A DNA stretch of 64,000 nt from Methanomethylovorans hollandica DSM 15978 (GCF_000328665.1 NC_019977.1:2364905-2428904); one strand, 5' to 3'. Shown: positions 28,177-37,669, counted from the stretch's first letter. The notes: generated by a model from the letters alone, not told the origin. Numbers and translations are program-made.

Positions 28177-28497
28177 TTAGTCCCGCCGCAATTTTCCCTT
28201 CTTTGCAACGTGTTCAACGTAATAGTCGACACATTTCTGTGAGTAATCAATGGAGACCTTGGACATGTGAGCAACTATCTCACTTAAAGGTCTTTCAACT
28301 TGTATGGTACGCCTGAATATACCGTATTTTTCATAATGCTTTGTTACAGTCTCAAGCATAATGTCCTGTAATTGCAAGACATTCAACTTTTCCGAGGGAG
28401 AAAGTTTTTCGAAATCTTTCATTAGCTTCCTTATATGGTCCCTATTCTTTTCATCTACCTCTAATTCGGAAATAGGGTGCTTAATGTGATCCTCCAC
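28177..28497 (-). CDS. Small hypothetical alpha-helical protein
   Basis: A 106-residue, charged, apparently all-helical protein (MEDHIKHPISELEVDEKNRD at the N-terminus, SQKCVDYYVEHVAKKGKLRR at the C-terminus). No membrane segment and no known motif. Codon use and length look genuine and the frame is well placed between two same-strand genes. I do not recognise a family. Confidence 0.6.
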   Translation of the reverse strand: MEDHIKHPISELEVDEKNRDHIRKLMKDFEKLSPSEKLNVLQLQDIMLETVTKHYEKYGIFRRTIQVERPLSEIVAHMSKVSIDYSQKCVDYYVEHVAKKGKLRRD

Positions 28498-28587
28498 TCT
28501 ATCACCATTACAGTGTGTACTTCATTAGTTAAAAAATCTAAATATAAATTTAGGGGGTATATAAAAATGGGTACTTAACAAAAAAGA

Positions 28588-30504
28588 TTAAGAAAGGGTG
28601 AGCAATACACCCATTTCTTTTAATGTCGCTGAAACTTCATTAAATGCTACAAACATTTCCTTACGATGCAAATCAATGTCTTTAACCCGAGGTTCAGATT
28701 CAAACCAGATCTCTTTCTCAGTCTGCCCGCGAGTAATAGTAATGCATGCGAGCATATCAGATTTTGTCAACCTGTATACTGAATCAACACCTGTAGGGGT
28801 AACCCATTCATGATATTTCCCCGTGATATCCTTAACAAATTTGTTCCAGTTGACCGTAGCAGAAGCTTCCAGAATAAGATACAGATGAGCACGATCTCCT
28901 GTTATTTCTTCTGTCATAACCTTTAACATCTTCTTGTACTGGGGATCTGCCTCATCCACAAAGATCTTTTTCTCCAGATCTTTTGCAGCTTCTTTGAAGA
29001 AAGGAGCAAGATTAACTGTTTCCGATGGTTTTGTAGCCAATGAAACACCAAAGAAAGCTATGCCACTGAGGGCCATACCAGCTATGACACCATGATTAGA
29101 GAGCACTGGGTGTATAGAATCCAGATATGCGGGAGCAAAGGCTGGAGTATTAGCAAGATCAACAATAGTAAGGGCTACCTGTGCAACAAAGCCCACTATC
29201 AGGCCTGCAAGAGCACCTTCTTTTGTAGCTCTCTTCCAGTAAAGACCACCCATTAGCGGGAAGAAGTAGGCAGCACTGGCGATAAAAGTAGCGATGTGAA
29301 TGGCAGCAAGAATACCATCAATGTAGAAGGAGCCGATGGTCGCACCTGCGACTATTATTAGTACGCTCAGCCTGTTGACAGCGAGCATCTCCTTCATAGT
29401 AGCGTCAGGCTTTATGTACCTCTGATAAATATCGCGGGATAGACAGGAACCTCCGGAAGTCGCAAAAGTATCTGTTGAAGACATTGCAGCCGCTGCCAGG
29501 CCTATACCTGACAGACCTATAAGGAGAGGAGAGAAATGTTCAAAGATGTAAACGAGCAGTGCAGGTTCTGCCTGGGCCATTGCACCCATACCTATCTCTG
29601 CAAATGATGCTGAAATATCGGGATACACATGGTTTAGCCCAATAGCAATGATAGTACAGGCCACACCGAATACGAGAAAGATAAAGAATGAACCCAGGAT
29701 CATACCGTTCCTTGCTGACTTTTCATCCTTTGCAGCCCATACCCTTTGCCACGGATCCTGTTCTGTGACCCAGCCAGGAATGATAGCAAAGATGAATATC
29801 ATTACTGCAAGTATACCAATGCTGAACGGGTTCCACCATCCTTCCGGTACATCCGAGAGAAGTTCTGAAACGGTCATGACCGAGGATGTATCAACGGAAG
29901 TAGCGGAACCTGTAATAGCAACAACCATGGCGAAAGCGAAACCGGCAAGGAAAATGAACTGTATCACATCGGTCCATATAACAGCAGAAAGCCCTCCAAG
30001 TGTCACATATACAGAAACAGCCAATGCAACGATAGCTACTGCGTATACCGAAGGAAGCCCAAAGAAGATTTCAAGGACCATGGCAAAACCTTTGATATCT
30101 GCCACTGCAAAAAGTATCATAACAACAGCGATAATGAGAGCTACAGGGCCTCTTATAGAACTGCTGTACCTCTGCTCAAGCAGCTCTGGTTGGGTGATGG
30201 CCGGCAGATGCTTGATCTTACCTACTAACAATGCTATCAATAACAGGGCAAGGATGTTAGGTGCCACAAAACCCCAGATGGAACCCATACCCAACAGCAT
30301 GTAAAGACCAATAACCGCGAGAATGCCGCCGGCGGTCATCCAGGATGCTGCCGCTGAGCAGCCAATTGCCACGAAATTGATTCTGCGTCCTGCAAGCCAG
30401 AAATCAGTGACCGATTTCTGCCTCTTATTGAAATACCAGCCTATAGACACTAATATTAGGATATAGGCTGCAAGCAATACTATAAATAAACCATATGAGT
30501 TCAT
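28588..30504 (-). CDS. Sodium:solute symporter family protein with cytosolic C-terminal domain
   Basis: A 638-residue membrane transporter of the SSS family. About 13 hydrophobic segments span residues 5-485, with the family features FWLAGRRINF near 35, SAAASWMTAGG near 51, GGLSAVIWTDVIQF near 168-181, WQRVWAAKDEKSAR near 255 and AAAMSSTDTFATSGGSCLSRD near 340-360. A soluble C-terminal tail of about 130 residues follows the last helix and includes ITGDRAHLYLILEAS; no name is recognised for it. The substrate is probably an organic acid, amino acid or osmolyte carried with Na+. Transcribed alone. Confidence 0.85.
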   Translation of the reverse strand: MNSYGLFIVLLAAYILILVSIGWYFNKRQKSVTDFWLAGRRINFVAIGCSAAASWMTAGGILAVIGLYMLLGMGSIWGFVAPNILALLLIALLVGKIKHLPAITQPELLEQRYSSSIRGPVALIIAVVMILFAVADIKGFAMVLEIFFGLPSVYAVAIVALAVSVYVTLGGLSAVIWTDVIQFIFLAGFAFAMVVAITGSATSVDTSSVMTVSELLSDVPEGWWNPFSIGILAVMIFIFAIIPGWVTEQDPWQRVWAAKDEKSARNGMILGSFFIFLVFGVACTIIAIGLNHVYPDISASFAEIGMGAMAQAEPALLVYIFEHFSPLLIGLSGIGLAAAAMSSTDTFATSGGSCLSRDIYQRYIKPDATMKEMLAVNRLSVLIIVAGATIGSFYIDGILAAIHIATFIASAAYFFPLMGGLYWKRATKEGALAGLIVGFVAQVALTIVDLANTPAFAPAYLDSIHPVLSNHGVIAGMALSGIAFFGVSLATKPSETVNLAPFFKEAAKDLEKKIFVDEADPQYKKMLKVMTEEITGDRAHLYLILEASATVNWNKFVKDITGKYHEWVTPTGVDSVYRLTKSDMLACITITRGQTEKEIWFESEPRVKDIDLHRKEMFVAFNEVSATLKEMGVLLTLS

Positions 30505-30767
30505 AATTACTACCTCTTCTTAATCTGTTATAGTTGATTTACCTTAATGATTTTTCTAAAATACAATGATTTTTTAATTGAGTAATAAGTTGATTGTAGA
30601 CATCTTCTCTGGGGTTGTATTTAAATCTTTCAAAAAAATCCTCTTTGCAATAAATCAAGTTTAGTTGATTTAGCATGGCACTGTCTTTTAAATTTTGTAA
30701 TATAGAGATAAAGCTCTGGAACTATCATGACCCAATATATATCTCTCATCAGTGTCAATAATGCTGC

Positions 30768-32051
30768 ATGACCCTTGAACCGGTCCATATAAAAGCCATA
30801 TCCGAACTTGCAGATCGGATTGACAGATGCCTCAAACCGGATGAGCTGGAAAAAGATGAAACTGGCAGCATAGAAGATATATTCGAAAGGCTCAAGGAGT
30901 TGAAACACGATGGACAAGTAGTGCTCAAGGCCATCGGAAGGCTCAAAAGAGGTAGAGTAAGCATAGAGAAGATTTCTCAGAGCCAGGATCCTTTCCCTGT
31001 AACCTATTCATGTGACAGCGGTAGTACAACCACAAGATCATTTGATAACGGTCTTTATGTGGATTTCTGTCATTGCGCTATGGCATCCACACCTACTGAC
31101 CTGGAACTCCACAACAGAAGGACTATAGTTGCTGCCACCTATTCACGTGGTTACAGCGTGCATATAGATACCACAGATGAGTGGGAAACAGTTGACAGAG
31201 GAGCAAGTCGTTGCAAGATAATCCGCATCCCTCCAGACCTGCTGAACAAAAGGATAGACAGGATAGTTCATGATATAGCCCTTTACCTTTCAGAATCCGA
31301 GCACATTCTATGGTTGAAAGATGAACTTGACCCCCGAAGCTTTTTCATTATGGACGGACCGATCTATCCCAAGCACCTCATGTACTGGATGGTGGTTGGA
31401 TCAGAGGAGGTGCAATTGCTTTATGATCCTCATACAGAGAAGATCCTGCAAAACTACATAGATATCGTGGACCATCACATTGACAGGAAACGTCCATTTA
31501 TTGGTTTTGTTAAAAACCCTGAGGATATGCAGATAATGCAGACCCTGAGAAAAGAAGGTATGAAAGACCTGCCCTGGGTGATGGATGCCCAGTTCTTCAA
31601 AAATCTGCTTTCTTCATCACGGCATGGAGAAGAAAAAAGCACGCACAATCGCTGTATAACTTACACTAACTGGTTCATGCAACCCAATCAGTTCTATGAA
31701 AGAATGCTCGGCACCACATCACCTCTGGTCAAGGAAAAGCTCAGGGCAAAGTATCCACATGAATACTATTCACTGACATTTTTCGTGGTGTACGTTCCTT
31801 CAAAGAACCTGCTCTTTAAGATAGAAGCTCCATACGGGCTTACCAAGGAAGAAGAGATAAGGGATATCATTACAAGGAAGGTATTGCATGATGTCGCATT
31901 AAACGAGATACCTGCCACACTGAAAAAGGCAGATTCCATTGCAAAGATACAGGTATCTGAAAGGAAACAAATAATCGACAGGTTCAGGTACTCCCGGGTG
32001 GATACCAGCTATAACGAGATCAGATGGGGTGAACACGACGAGGATGGATAA
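30768..32051 (+). CDS. nurA: NurA 5'-3' nuclease
   Basis: The nuclease partner of HerA in archaeal DNA end resection. The 427-residue sequence has the catalytic first aspartate motif (YSCDSGSTTTRSF, about 83-95), FFIMDGPIY near 191 for the second metal site, and a later KIEAPYG. ATG at 30768 follows a probable TATA box (CCAATATATAT near 30732-30742), so the leader would be very short. The end overlaps the herA frame, the normal nurA-herA arrangement, although here mre11 and rad50 are not alongside. Confidence 0.9.
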   Translation: MTLEPVHIKAISELADRIDRCLKPDELEKDETGSIEDIFERLKELKHDGQVVLKAIGRLKRGRVSIEKISQSQDPFPVTYSCDSGSTTTRSFDNGLYVDFCHCAMASTPTDLELHNRRTIVAATYSRGYSVHIDTTDEWETVDRGASRCKIIRIPPDLLNKRIDRIVHDIALYLSESEHILWLKDELDPRSFFIMDGPIYPKHLMYWMVVGSEEVQLLYDPHTEKILQNYIDIVDHHIDRKRPFIGFVKNPEDMQIMQTLRKEGMKDLPWVMDAQFFKNLLSSSRHGEEKSTHNRCITYTNWFMQPNQFYERMLGTTSPLVKEKLRAKYPHEYYSLTFFVVYVPSKNLLFKIEAPYGLTKEEEIRDIITRKVLHDVALNEIPATLKKADSIAKIQVSERKQIIDRFRYSRVDTSYNEIRWGEHDEDG

Positions 32052-33864
32052 AGATATACTTGCCTATGTGTCTGCAGCAAGCAAAGACGTCAGGATTGCT
32101 GTGGGAACCGAGGAAACAACTATTGAAGAGAAGTTCAACTTCGAAGAGTATGAGGTGCCTGCAGAAAGGCACCCTGATACACAAAGCAATACAGATGAAG
32201 CATTTGGTATCATCACCACTGGCATAGAACCCCTGGAAATAACTGAATCTGGAGCAACTATCACAGGATACATTAACACTGAGAAAAGAAGGGATGTGCG
32301 GCTGGGAACGTATGTGATCGTACCCTACGGAGAAGAAGACCTGTTTGCACGCATATGGAAAATGCAGTACAAACAGGAGTTTGCAGTGGATGATGCTACT
32401 GAGATACACTCTCGCAGGATGTTAAGGTCCAATACCACAGATGAAGTAGATTACAAGTTCCTGGCTTACCTTGATCCTATCTGTATCCTTTATTCCAAAG
32501 GCAACGGATCATTGGCCAGGCGTATGAGCGATAGAATACCGCGACCCAACACACCTATAATGCCTGTTAAAGATAAAATGAAGATCCAGACCGGACTTAA
32601 CATTCCCAGAGAAGGTATCTTCCTGGGGCATTTGAGCGTGGGAGGTGAAATGGTTAAGACCCATGCAGTCCCTCCTACTGTACCATACTACATGCGCAAC
32701 GATTATTCTATGGGCGATCCTCTGGTGTTCAGGCACATGCTGGTATGTGGCAGTACCGGAACAGGTAAAACTTTCCTTACAAAGAATATCCTGAGACAAC
32801 TCATGGCACAGGAGAACCGCTATAATGTGAGGGGTACTAATGCCAGAAAAAACCCCTGCCTTGTTGTGCTAGATCCGCAGGATGAGTATTCCCAGATGTT
32901 AGAGGATAATCCTGAACTTACAGCTGATGATGAGTTCAGCTTCAGGTCCGAGAAAGTGGACTTTGGAGGATGTGCCAATACACTTACCTTTGTGGCCAGG
33001 GTGGATGGACAGTCATACAATGGCCGCTCTAGGGCACAGCAACTGGAATTTACCATACCTTTCGAGATGGTAAGGAATAATTCCTGGCTCATGGCGCCTG
33101 TGGGTATGACGGAACTCCAAAATCAGGGAGTGGAATTGCTTCTTGAAGATTTCTTCAAAATGGCTGGGGATCACACTTATGACCGCTTTTTGGACTATAT
33201 AAGCGACGATCTGACAAGAGAGAATTATGTAGAAAGTGGTAAGATACACGAGGCTTCCTATGATGGTATAGCCCGCAGAGTAAGGGATAAAGCTCTTAGA
33301 AGGGTGTTCGACCAGCCTGCAAGACCCATAGACAAGATGCTGGAAGAGATTATAAGACCCGGGCAGGTGAGCGTGTTCCCCACTGAATACATTAGTAACA
33401 CGCGCATAAGGGATCTGATAACTCTCAGTTTGATGACGATTATAGTGGATAATAAGTTAAGTACTAAACTTAACACACCTGGAGAAACTGCCGTTAAGGA
33501 GACTCCTATTATCCTGGCACTGGACGAAGCCCATAGGTATCTTGCCAGCACTTCAGGCGAGCACAGCAGGAGGATAGTGTCCAAATTTGCAGATGCTGCA
33601 CGCCAGGGCAGGAAAGAAGGATTAGGATTGTGCCTCATAACCCAGGACCCTCAGGACATTGATGATACAGTGTTCAAACAGATCAACACACGCATCATCC
33701 TTAACCTGACAAATGATGCTGCCATCGGAGCACTGAAGGTCAAAAAAGAATATGAGAAGCGTATTCCATATCTGAAGAAAGGACAGATGATCGTGCACAG
33801 TCCCGATAATAGCGACATGGTTGAGATCATGGGTCTGCAAAGCTGCGTGGTAAAACATATATAA
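32029..33864 (+). CDS. herA: HerA hexameric DNA helicase/translocase
   Basis: An FtsK/HerA-type ATPase that pumps DNA and works with NurA. An N-terminal HAS-barrel region covers about 1-160. Walker A is CGSTGTGKTFLTKN near 240 and Walker B ILALDEAHRYL near 498. A sensor-like LCLITQDPQDIDDTVFKQ lies near 535, followed by the arginine-finger region NTRIILNL. Start uncertain: GTG 32029 or ATG 32044, both inside the end of nurA. At 611 residues it is slightly longer than Sulfolobus HerA (about 500). Confidence 0.92.
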   Translation: MNTTRMDKDILAYVSAASKDVRIAVGTEETTIEEKFNFEEYEVPAERHPDTQSNTDEAFGIITTGIEPLEITESGATITGYINTEKRRDVRLGTYVIVPYGEEDLFARIWKMQYKQEFAVDDATEIHSRRMLRSNTTDEVDYKFLAYLDPICILYSKGNGSLARRMSDRIPRPNTPIMPVKDKMKIQTGLNIPREGIFLGHLSVGGEMVKTHAVPPTVPYYMRNDYSMGDPLVFRHMLVCGSTGTGKTFLTKNILRQLMAQENRYNVRGTNARKNPCLVVLDPQDEYSQMLEDNPELTADDEFSFRSEKVDFGGCANTLTFVARVDGQSYNGRSRAQQLEFTIPFEMVRNNSWLMAPVGMTELQNQGVELLLEDFFKMAGDHTYDRFLDYISDDLTRENYVESGKIHEASYDGIARRVRDKALRRVFDQPARPIDKMLEEIIRPGQVSVFPTEYISNTRIRDLITLSLMTIIVDNKLSTKLNTPGETAVKETPIILALDEAHRYLASTSGEHSRRIVSKFADAARQGRKEGLGLCLITQDPQDIDDTVFKQINTRIILNLTNDAAIGALKVKKEYEKRIPYLKKGQMIVHSPDNSDMVEIMGLQSCVVKHI

Positions 33865-33935
33865 ATATATTAATATATGAAAGGCTCATGCCTAACAATT
33901 GTTTTTGTACCAATATTATAGACGAGATTCATACC

Positions 33936-33949
33936 GAAACGTATATATT
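33936..33949 (+). promoter_or_regulatory. BRE/TATA promoter of tRNA-Lys
   Basis: CGAAAC followed by GTATATATT is close to the consensus BRE and TATA box. The predicted start is near 33973, about 17 bases before the tRNA. Confidence 0.65.
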
Positions 33950-33989
33950 GAGCAAATACGTATGGAGGCATCACTTCAGTAAATAAGAT

Positions 33990-34066
33990 GGGCCGGTAGC
34001 TTAGCCAGGCAGAGCGACGGACTCTTAATCCGTAGGCCAGGGGTTCAACTCCCTTCCGGCTCGCCA
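33990..34066 (+). tRNA. tRNA-Lys (anticodon CTT)
   Basis: Clear cloverleaf. Acceptor GGGCCGG (33990-33996) pairs with CCGGCTC before the discriminator G, and CCA is encoded (34064-34066). The anticodon stem CGGA/TCCG encloses the loop CTCTTAA, so the anticodon is CTT (reads AAG, lysine). The T-arm contains GGGGTTCAACTCCC. No intron is seen. A T-rich stretch (TCTTTTACTATTTA) follows and can terminate transcription. Confidence 0.97.
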
Positions 34067-34176
34067 ATCTCTTTTACTATTTATATTTCTTGTTCTGTTC
34101 ACTTTTTATGACTTCTGAGTGACAACTTTGAAACACATAAATCCTATGAACTTTCTTCATTTAAAAGGTGAGCCTA

Positions 34177-34347
34177 ATGCCAAAAGTAAGCGTGGAGATC
34201 CCCCAGGAGTTGCTTGACGATCTGAACAAGCATGTAGGGGACGACAAGAAATTCGTCAACCAGTCAGACGCTATCAGGACAGCTATCCGCAAGATGCTGG
34301 ACATGATGGATGAGATAGACAAAAGACATGGAAGGGTTAAAGAATAA
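34177..34347 (+). CDS. Small ribbon-helix-helix (CopG-like) DNA-binding protein
   Basis: A 56-residue protein. It starts MPKVSVEIPQELLDDLNKHV and continues with VNQSDAIRTAIRKML, the beta-strand plus two helices of the RHH fold, in which the strand (KVSVEIP) would read the DNA major groove as a dimer. AAAAGGTGAGCC gives a GGTG ribbon-binding site for ribosomes seven bases before ATG. Archaea carry several such one-domain regulators, often acting on their own gene. No antitoxin partner is visible: the next gene is convergent and unrelated. It is too short for many gene-length cut-offs. Confidence 0.8.
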   Translation: MPKVSVEIPQELLDDLNKHVGDDKKFVNQSDAIRTAIRKMLDMMDEIDKRHGRVKE

Positions 34348-34369
34348 GAAAAATAAAGAGTATTGTCAT

Positions 34370-35143
34370 TCAAAGGCTCTGAATATATGCAATACACTCT
34401 TCACCTTCTTGAAGTGTTGCCATTTCAGTTACAAGCCTTCCATTGTATCCCTTAAGGCTTTCCATTACCTTTTTCCACTGCACGGTTCCCCGCCCCAGAG
34501 GCAGGTGTTCATCTGATATTCCATGATTGTCATGGATATGCATGTGCAGGATATGTTCTTTGCACTTTTCCAGGAACTCATCTACAACCCCTGCAGTGTT
34601 AGCATGGCCTACATCCAGGGTCATGCCCAGATTGTCTCTGTCCACTTCTTCAAGGGTCCTGAGCATCTCATCGGGATATTTGCCGAATATAGAGGGCATT
34701 TCCGGCATGTTCTCCACAGCTATCGTAATACCGTACTTTTCAGCTGTATCGCATACATGACGGATGGACTCTATATGGGTACGCCATGCCCTTTCAGGCA
34801 CCTGTGAACCATAAGGAGATAAATAACCCGGATGCACCACTGCAAGTTCCACGATCTCATTTCCAAGCTCAAGGCAGCGGTACATCTGCCTTAATGCTTC
34901 ATTACGTATCCCATCGTTAAGACCTGCAAGATTCATATCTGAAAAAGGCAGATGCATTGTGATCTTCAGATCAGTTGTATCACGGACCTCCCGGACCTTA
35001 GCCAGGTTCCCGTTGTGCAGTGTCTGTAGACCCTCCTGCACGATCTCCCAGCCGGTATATCCCATGTCCTCAAGCTGATAGACCCATATGAAAGAGTGGC
35101 CGGTCTCCACTCTGGAAGAAAAGCTAAGATTCTTTAACTTCAT
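34370..35143 (-). CDS. Sugar phosphate isomerase/epimerase (xylose isomerase-like TIM barrel)
   Basis: A 257-residue AP endonuclease 2 / xylose isomerase-like barrel. Likely metal-binding positions: ELAVVHPG, IAVENMPE, TLDVGHAN, HMHIHDNHG with SDEHLPLGRG, and a terminal glutamate in LVTEMATL. The pattern is that of free-standing isomerases/epimerases rather than endonuclease IV. It overlaps the upstream UPF0201 gene by 4 bases and is the last gene of a three-gene operon. Substrate unknown. Confidence 0.8.
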   Translation of the reverse strand: MKLKNLSFSSRVETGHSFIWVYQLEDMGYTGWEIVQEGLQTLHNGNLAKVREVRDTTDLKITMHLPFSDMNLAGLNDGIRNEALRQMYRCLELGNEIVELAVVHPGYLSPYGSQVPERAWRTHIESIRHVCDTAEKYGITIAVENMPEMPSIFGKYPDEMLRTLEEVDRDNLGMTLDVGHANTAGVVDEFLEKCKEHILHMHIHDNHGISDEHLPLGRGTVQWKKVMESLKGYNGRLVTEMATLQEGEECIAYIQSL

Positions 35144-35598
35144 GTAATTTCCACGTCCTCTATATCTGTTTCAAAAAGAATCTTGCCTTTTTCGGTAGGG
35201 GGAGCAAGCCATTCTATAAGCCTTTGGAGCTCAAAAGACGAATTTGCACTCATTGTTATATGTATCGAGCCTAATGGTTCTTCACCCGCAGGAAAATTCA
35301 GGCGACCTACAAAGGCCACAAATTTGCTGATCCTGAAAGATGTGAAAGGTGCATCCCTGCTCATACCTACCTCAAACTGAGTACGCGCAGTATCTATAAT
35401 TTCTTCTTCACGCAGCAGATGATGAAGATGAAGAAGGCCTCCAAGATCACTAATTCCTTCCACATTTCCATAAAGCCCTGTATCATCTGTTGCATTGTAA
35501 ATTAGATCCACCGTGGGAAAAATACTTTGAACCGCTGTCCTGACTTTTTCCTCAGTTTCGGTAGGGTTCACTCTGGCTGAAATTCTAACCTCGATCAT
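35140..35598 (-). CDS. UPF0201 family protein (possible RNA-binding)
   Basis: A 152-residue protein with ARVNPTETEEKVRTAV at the N-terminus and PLGSIHITMSANSS near residue 110, characteristic of archaeal UPF0201. The family resembles part of ribosomal protein L5 in structure, suggesting RNA binding, but its role is not established. It overlaps both neighbours by 4 bases (ATGA type), so all three genes are translationally coupled. Confidence 0.8.
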   Translation of the reverse strand: MIEVRISARVNPTETEEKVRTAVQSIFPTVDLIYNATDDTGLYGNVEGISDLGGLLHLHHLLREEEIIDTARTQFEVGMSRDAPFTSFRISKFVAFVGRLNFPAGEEPLGSIHITMSANSSFELQRLIEWLAPPTEKGKILFETDIEDVEIT

Positions 35599-36137
35599 GT
35601 CTGACCCACCATATTAAGAACCTTTTTTCTGAAACCATCGAGAGTTCCTGTATTCTCTATAACAAGATCAGCAGCAGCTATAGCTTCACCCATACCCCAG
35701 CCCAGCTCACGGTGATCCCTGACTCGCAACTCATCGATGTCTTTCATGTCATCACTTCTGTTCCTGACTTTAACCCTTGAAAACCTTATTTCAAGTGGAG
35801 CATCTATGGCAACTAAAGTAAAATCTGAACCAAATACTTGCTTGAAACAATTGACCTCTGCAAGGCTACGCACACCATCAATAACAAGGAAATCAGAGTC
35901 TACAGACCTTATATTTGGTATACAGCGTTTAGCCACAGTATCTTTACCCTCTTTGTTACGTAAATCTGTCCCGACACCACCTACATTTATATCCGTAGGC
36001 TCAAGCCCTCTGAGTACAACCTCTTCACGTATCACATCACCCATATTGACGACCTTGATACCTGATTCTCCCAGGATCGATGCTGCCACTGATTTGCCCG
36101 AAGCCGGCATCCCTACAAAAGCTAAGATTTTCGTCAT
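35595..36137 (-). CDS. UPF0200 family P-loop nucleotide kinase
   Basis: A 180-residue kinase-like protein. The P-loop is GMPASGKSVAAS (about 8-19). NMGDVIREE near 31, a lid-like RVKVRNRSDDM near 117 and ADLVIENTG near 158 also stand out. It resembles adenylate kinase and dephospho-CoA kinase in outline but belongs to the archaeal UPF0200 group of unknown substrate. First gene of the UPF0200-UPF0201-isomerase operon, a pairing also seen in other euryarchaea. Confidence 0.8.
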   Translation of the reverse strand: MTKILAFVGMPASGKSVAASILGESGIKVVNMGDVIREEVVLRGLEPTDINVGGVGTDLRNKEGKDTVAKRCIPNIRSVDSDFLVIDGVRSLAEVNCFKQVFGSDFTLVAIDAPLEIRFSRVKVRNRSDDMKDIDELRVRDHRELGWGMGEAIAAADLVIENTGTLDGFRKKVLNMVGQT

Positions 36138-36474
36138 ACCTAACCTGCTGTTGTTTATTGACCTTTATGAAATGTGAATCACACTTCATTGATGTTATAA
36201 ATAATATACATTCTAAATAAAATGTCTTTGGGAGATTACCGATATGTAATCGTCTGTAACGATACATTTTGCATGCAGAGATGTATCAAGCTATCTGCGG
36301 TTATGCCACCGATAAAATCCAATACTTTTAGATATTTGAAAAAAGGCTATGAGGGAGACTTATCACCTGTTGAGAGAGTAAATATGTTTTGCATTTTTCT
36401 TTCTCTGAACATTCTTTTTTATATTATACCAGGCATAGCGGATTAAAAGACTCTTTTTCGGAGCAGCCTGTAAA
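36138..36474. other. 337-base divergent intergenic region
   Basis: Lies between the UPF0200 gene and the dihydrouridine synthase gene. It contains several AT-rich TATA-like stretches (ATAAATAATATACAT near 36197-36211; TTTTTTATATTATACC near 36415-36430) suited to divergent promoters. A 74-codon frame (36222-36446) has no recognisable motif or ribosome-binding site and I do not call it a gene. Confidence 0.5.
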
Positions 36475-37464
36475 ATGAAGATAGGAAATGTAAAGATAAA
36501 TGGGCATTTGTTCCTGGCACCAATGGCAGATGTAACCAACCCAGCTTTTAGGATGCTCTGTAAAAAGCACGGTGCTGCACTGACATACTCTGAGATGATC
36601 AGTGCCGATGCTGTACTTCACGGCAACATAAGAACAGCAAACCGTGGTCTTAGTTCAGAGGAAGAGAAACCTTTTGCAATTCAGCTCTTTGGGAACTCTG
36701 CGGCTACGATTGTCAATGCATCAAGTATTATAGAGGAAAGATTTTGTCCTGATATTATCGACCTAAATTTTGGATGCCCTGCTAAGGTGCTTGTAAAAGA
36801 TGGATCTGGTTCAGCACTACTGGATTTTCCTGAAAAGATACGAGAGATAGTATCTGCTGTATCTGGAAAAGTAGACGCGCCTGTAACAGCTAAAATAAGA
36901 GTGCTGCATGACATGGAAAAAACGCTTGATATTGCCAGGGTGATAGAAGAAGCCGGAGCTGGTGCCATCACTGTTCATGGAAGAACACAAGCTCAGCAAT
37001 ATGCGGGAAAAGCTGAGCACGAATATGCCAGGAAAATCAAAAACGAGCTTTCAATTCCTGTGATCGCAAATGGTGATATCTCTAATGGGCATTCTGCAAA
37101 GCATGTCCTTGAATATACAGGATGTGATGCCTTGATGGTAGGTAGAGCTTCCATGGGCAATCCACATATTTTTACGGAGATCTCTCACTTTCTGCGTACC
37201 GGAGAACAACTACCTACTGATGAATGTACTCAGAGACTTGCGGATTTCAAAGAGTACGTGAGATTGCTGGAGTTGTATGGCCTTGAAGAATATGTAGATA
37301 TAAGAATGCATGCCCGATGGTTCACACGGGGAATAAAAGGTGGGCGGCATGTGCGTCAGGGCATCTCCGGCACACGGGAAAAAAAATCGATAATCCGGCT
37401 TATGGAAAGCCTGTGTGCACAATTGCCAAGCAAGGCTACAAATAATGATTTCCATGGTAAATGA
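36475..37464 (+). CDS. dus: tRNA-dihydrouridine synthase
   Basis: An FMN enzyme that reduces uridines in the tRNA D-loop. The N-terminus LAPMADVTNPAFR is the FMN-binding start of the Dus barrel. The catalytic cysteine is C101 in LNFGCPAK. VTAKIR, TVHGRTQAQQY, ANGDI and MVGRASMGNP line the rest of the FMN site. The C-terminal helical tRNA-binding domain (about 240-329) includes MHARWFTRGIKGGR. 329 residues, normal size. The end abuts a palindrome and promoter for the por operon. Confidence 0.93.
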   Translation: MKIGNVKINGHLFLAPMADVTNPAFRMLCKKHGAALTYSEMISADAVLHGNIRTANRGLSSEEEKPFAIQLFGNSAATIVNASSIIEERFCPDIIDLNFGCPAKVLVKDGSGSALLDFPEKIREIVSAVSGKVDAPVTAKIRVLHDMEKTLDIARVIEEAGAGAITVHGRTQAQQYAGKAEHEYARKIKNELSIPVIANGDISNGHSAKHVLEYTGCDALMVGRASMGNPHIFTEISHFLRTGEQLPTDECTQRLADFKEYVRLLELYGLEEYVDIRMHARWFTRGIKGGRHVRQGISGTREKKSIIRLMESLCAQLPSKATNNDFHGK

Positions 37465-37476
37465 TACAGTTTTTTA

Positions 37477-37504
37477 TTCGGTTCAAACCGAAAGGCTTTA
37501 TAAC
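37477..37504 (+). promoter_or_regulatory. por operon promoter with overlapping palindrome
   Basis: TTCGGTT-CA-AACCGAA (37477-37492) is a perfect palindrome whose right half merges into the BRE (CCGAAAGG) of the TATA box TTTATAAC (37497-37504). A dimeric regulator bound there would block or recruit TFB directly. A second dyad GCATTTAT/ATAAATGC (37540-37547 and 37560-37567) lies in the predicted leader, which is about 140 bases long. Confidence 0.55.
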
Positions 37505-37669
37505 TATCAGACGGTTCATATCCTACACAATTAAACATTGCATTTATACGCAATTGTGAATAAATGCAGGTTATAACTATCCATTATTCGGCCAGGATAT
37601 TCAAAAAACAAACAGCAAGAAACAAAGTTGTGCCGATAGTATATTGTTCTAATATTGTGGAGAATCCAG

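Noticed and set aside
36222..36446. 74-codon frame before the dihydrouridine synthase gene
   Set aside because: No motif, no ribosome-binding site, and it occupies a divergent promoter region.
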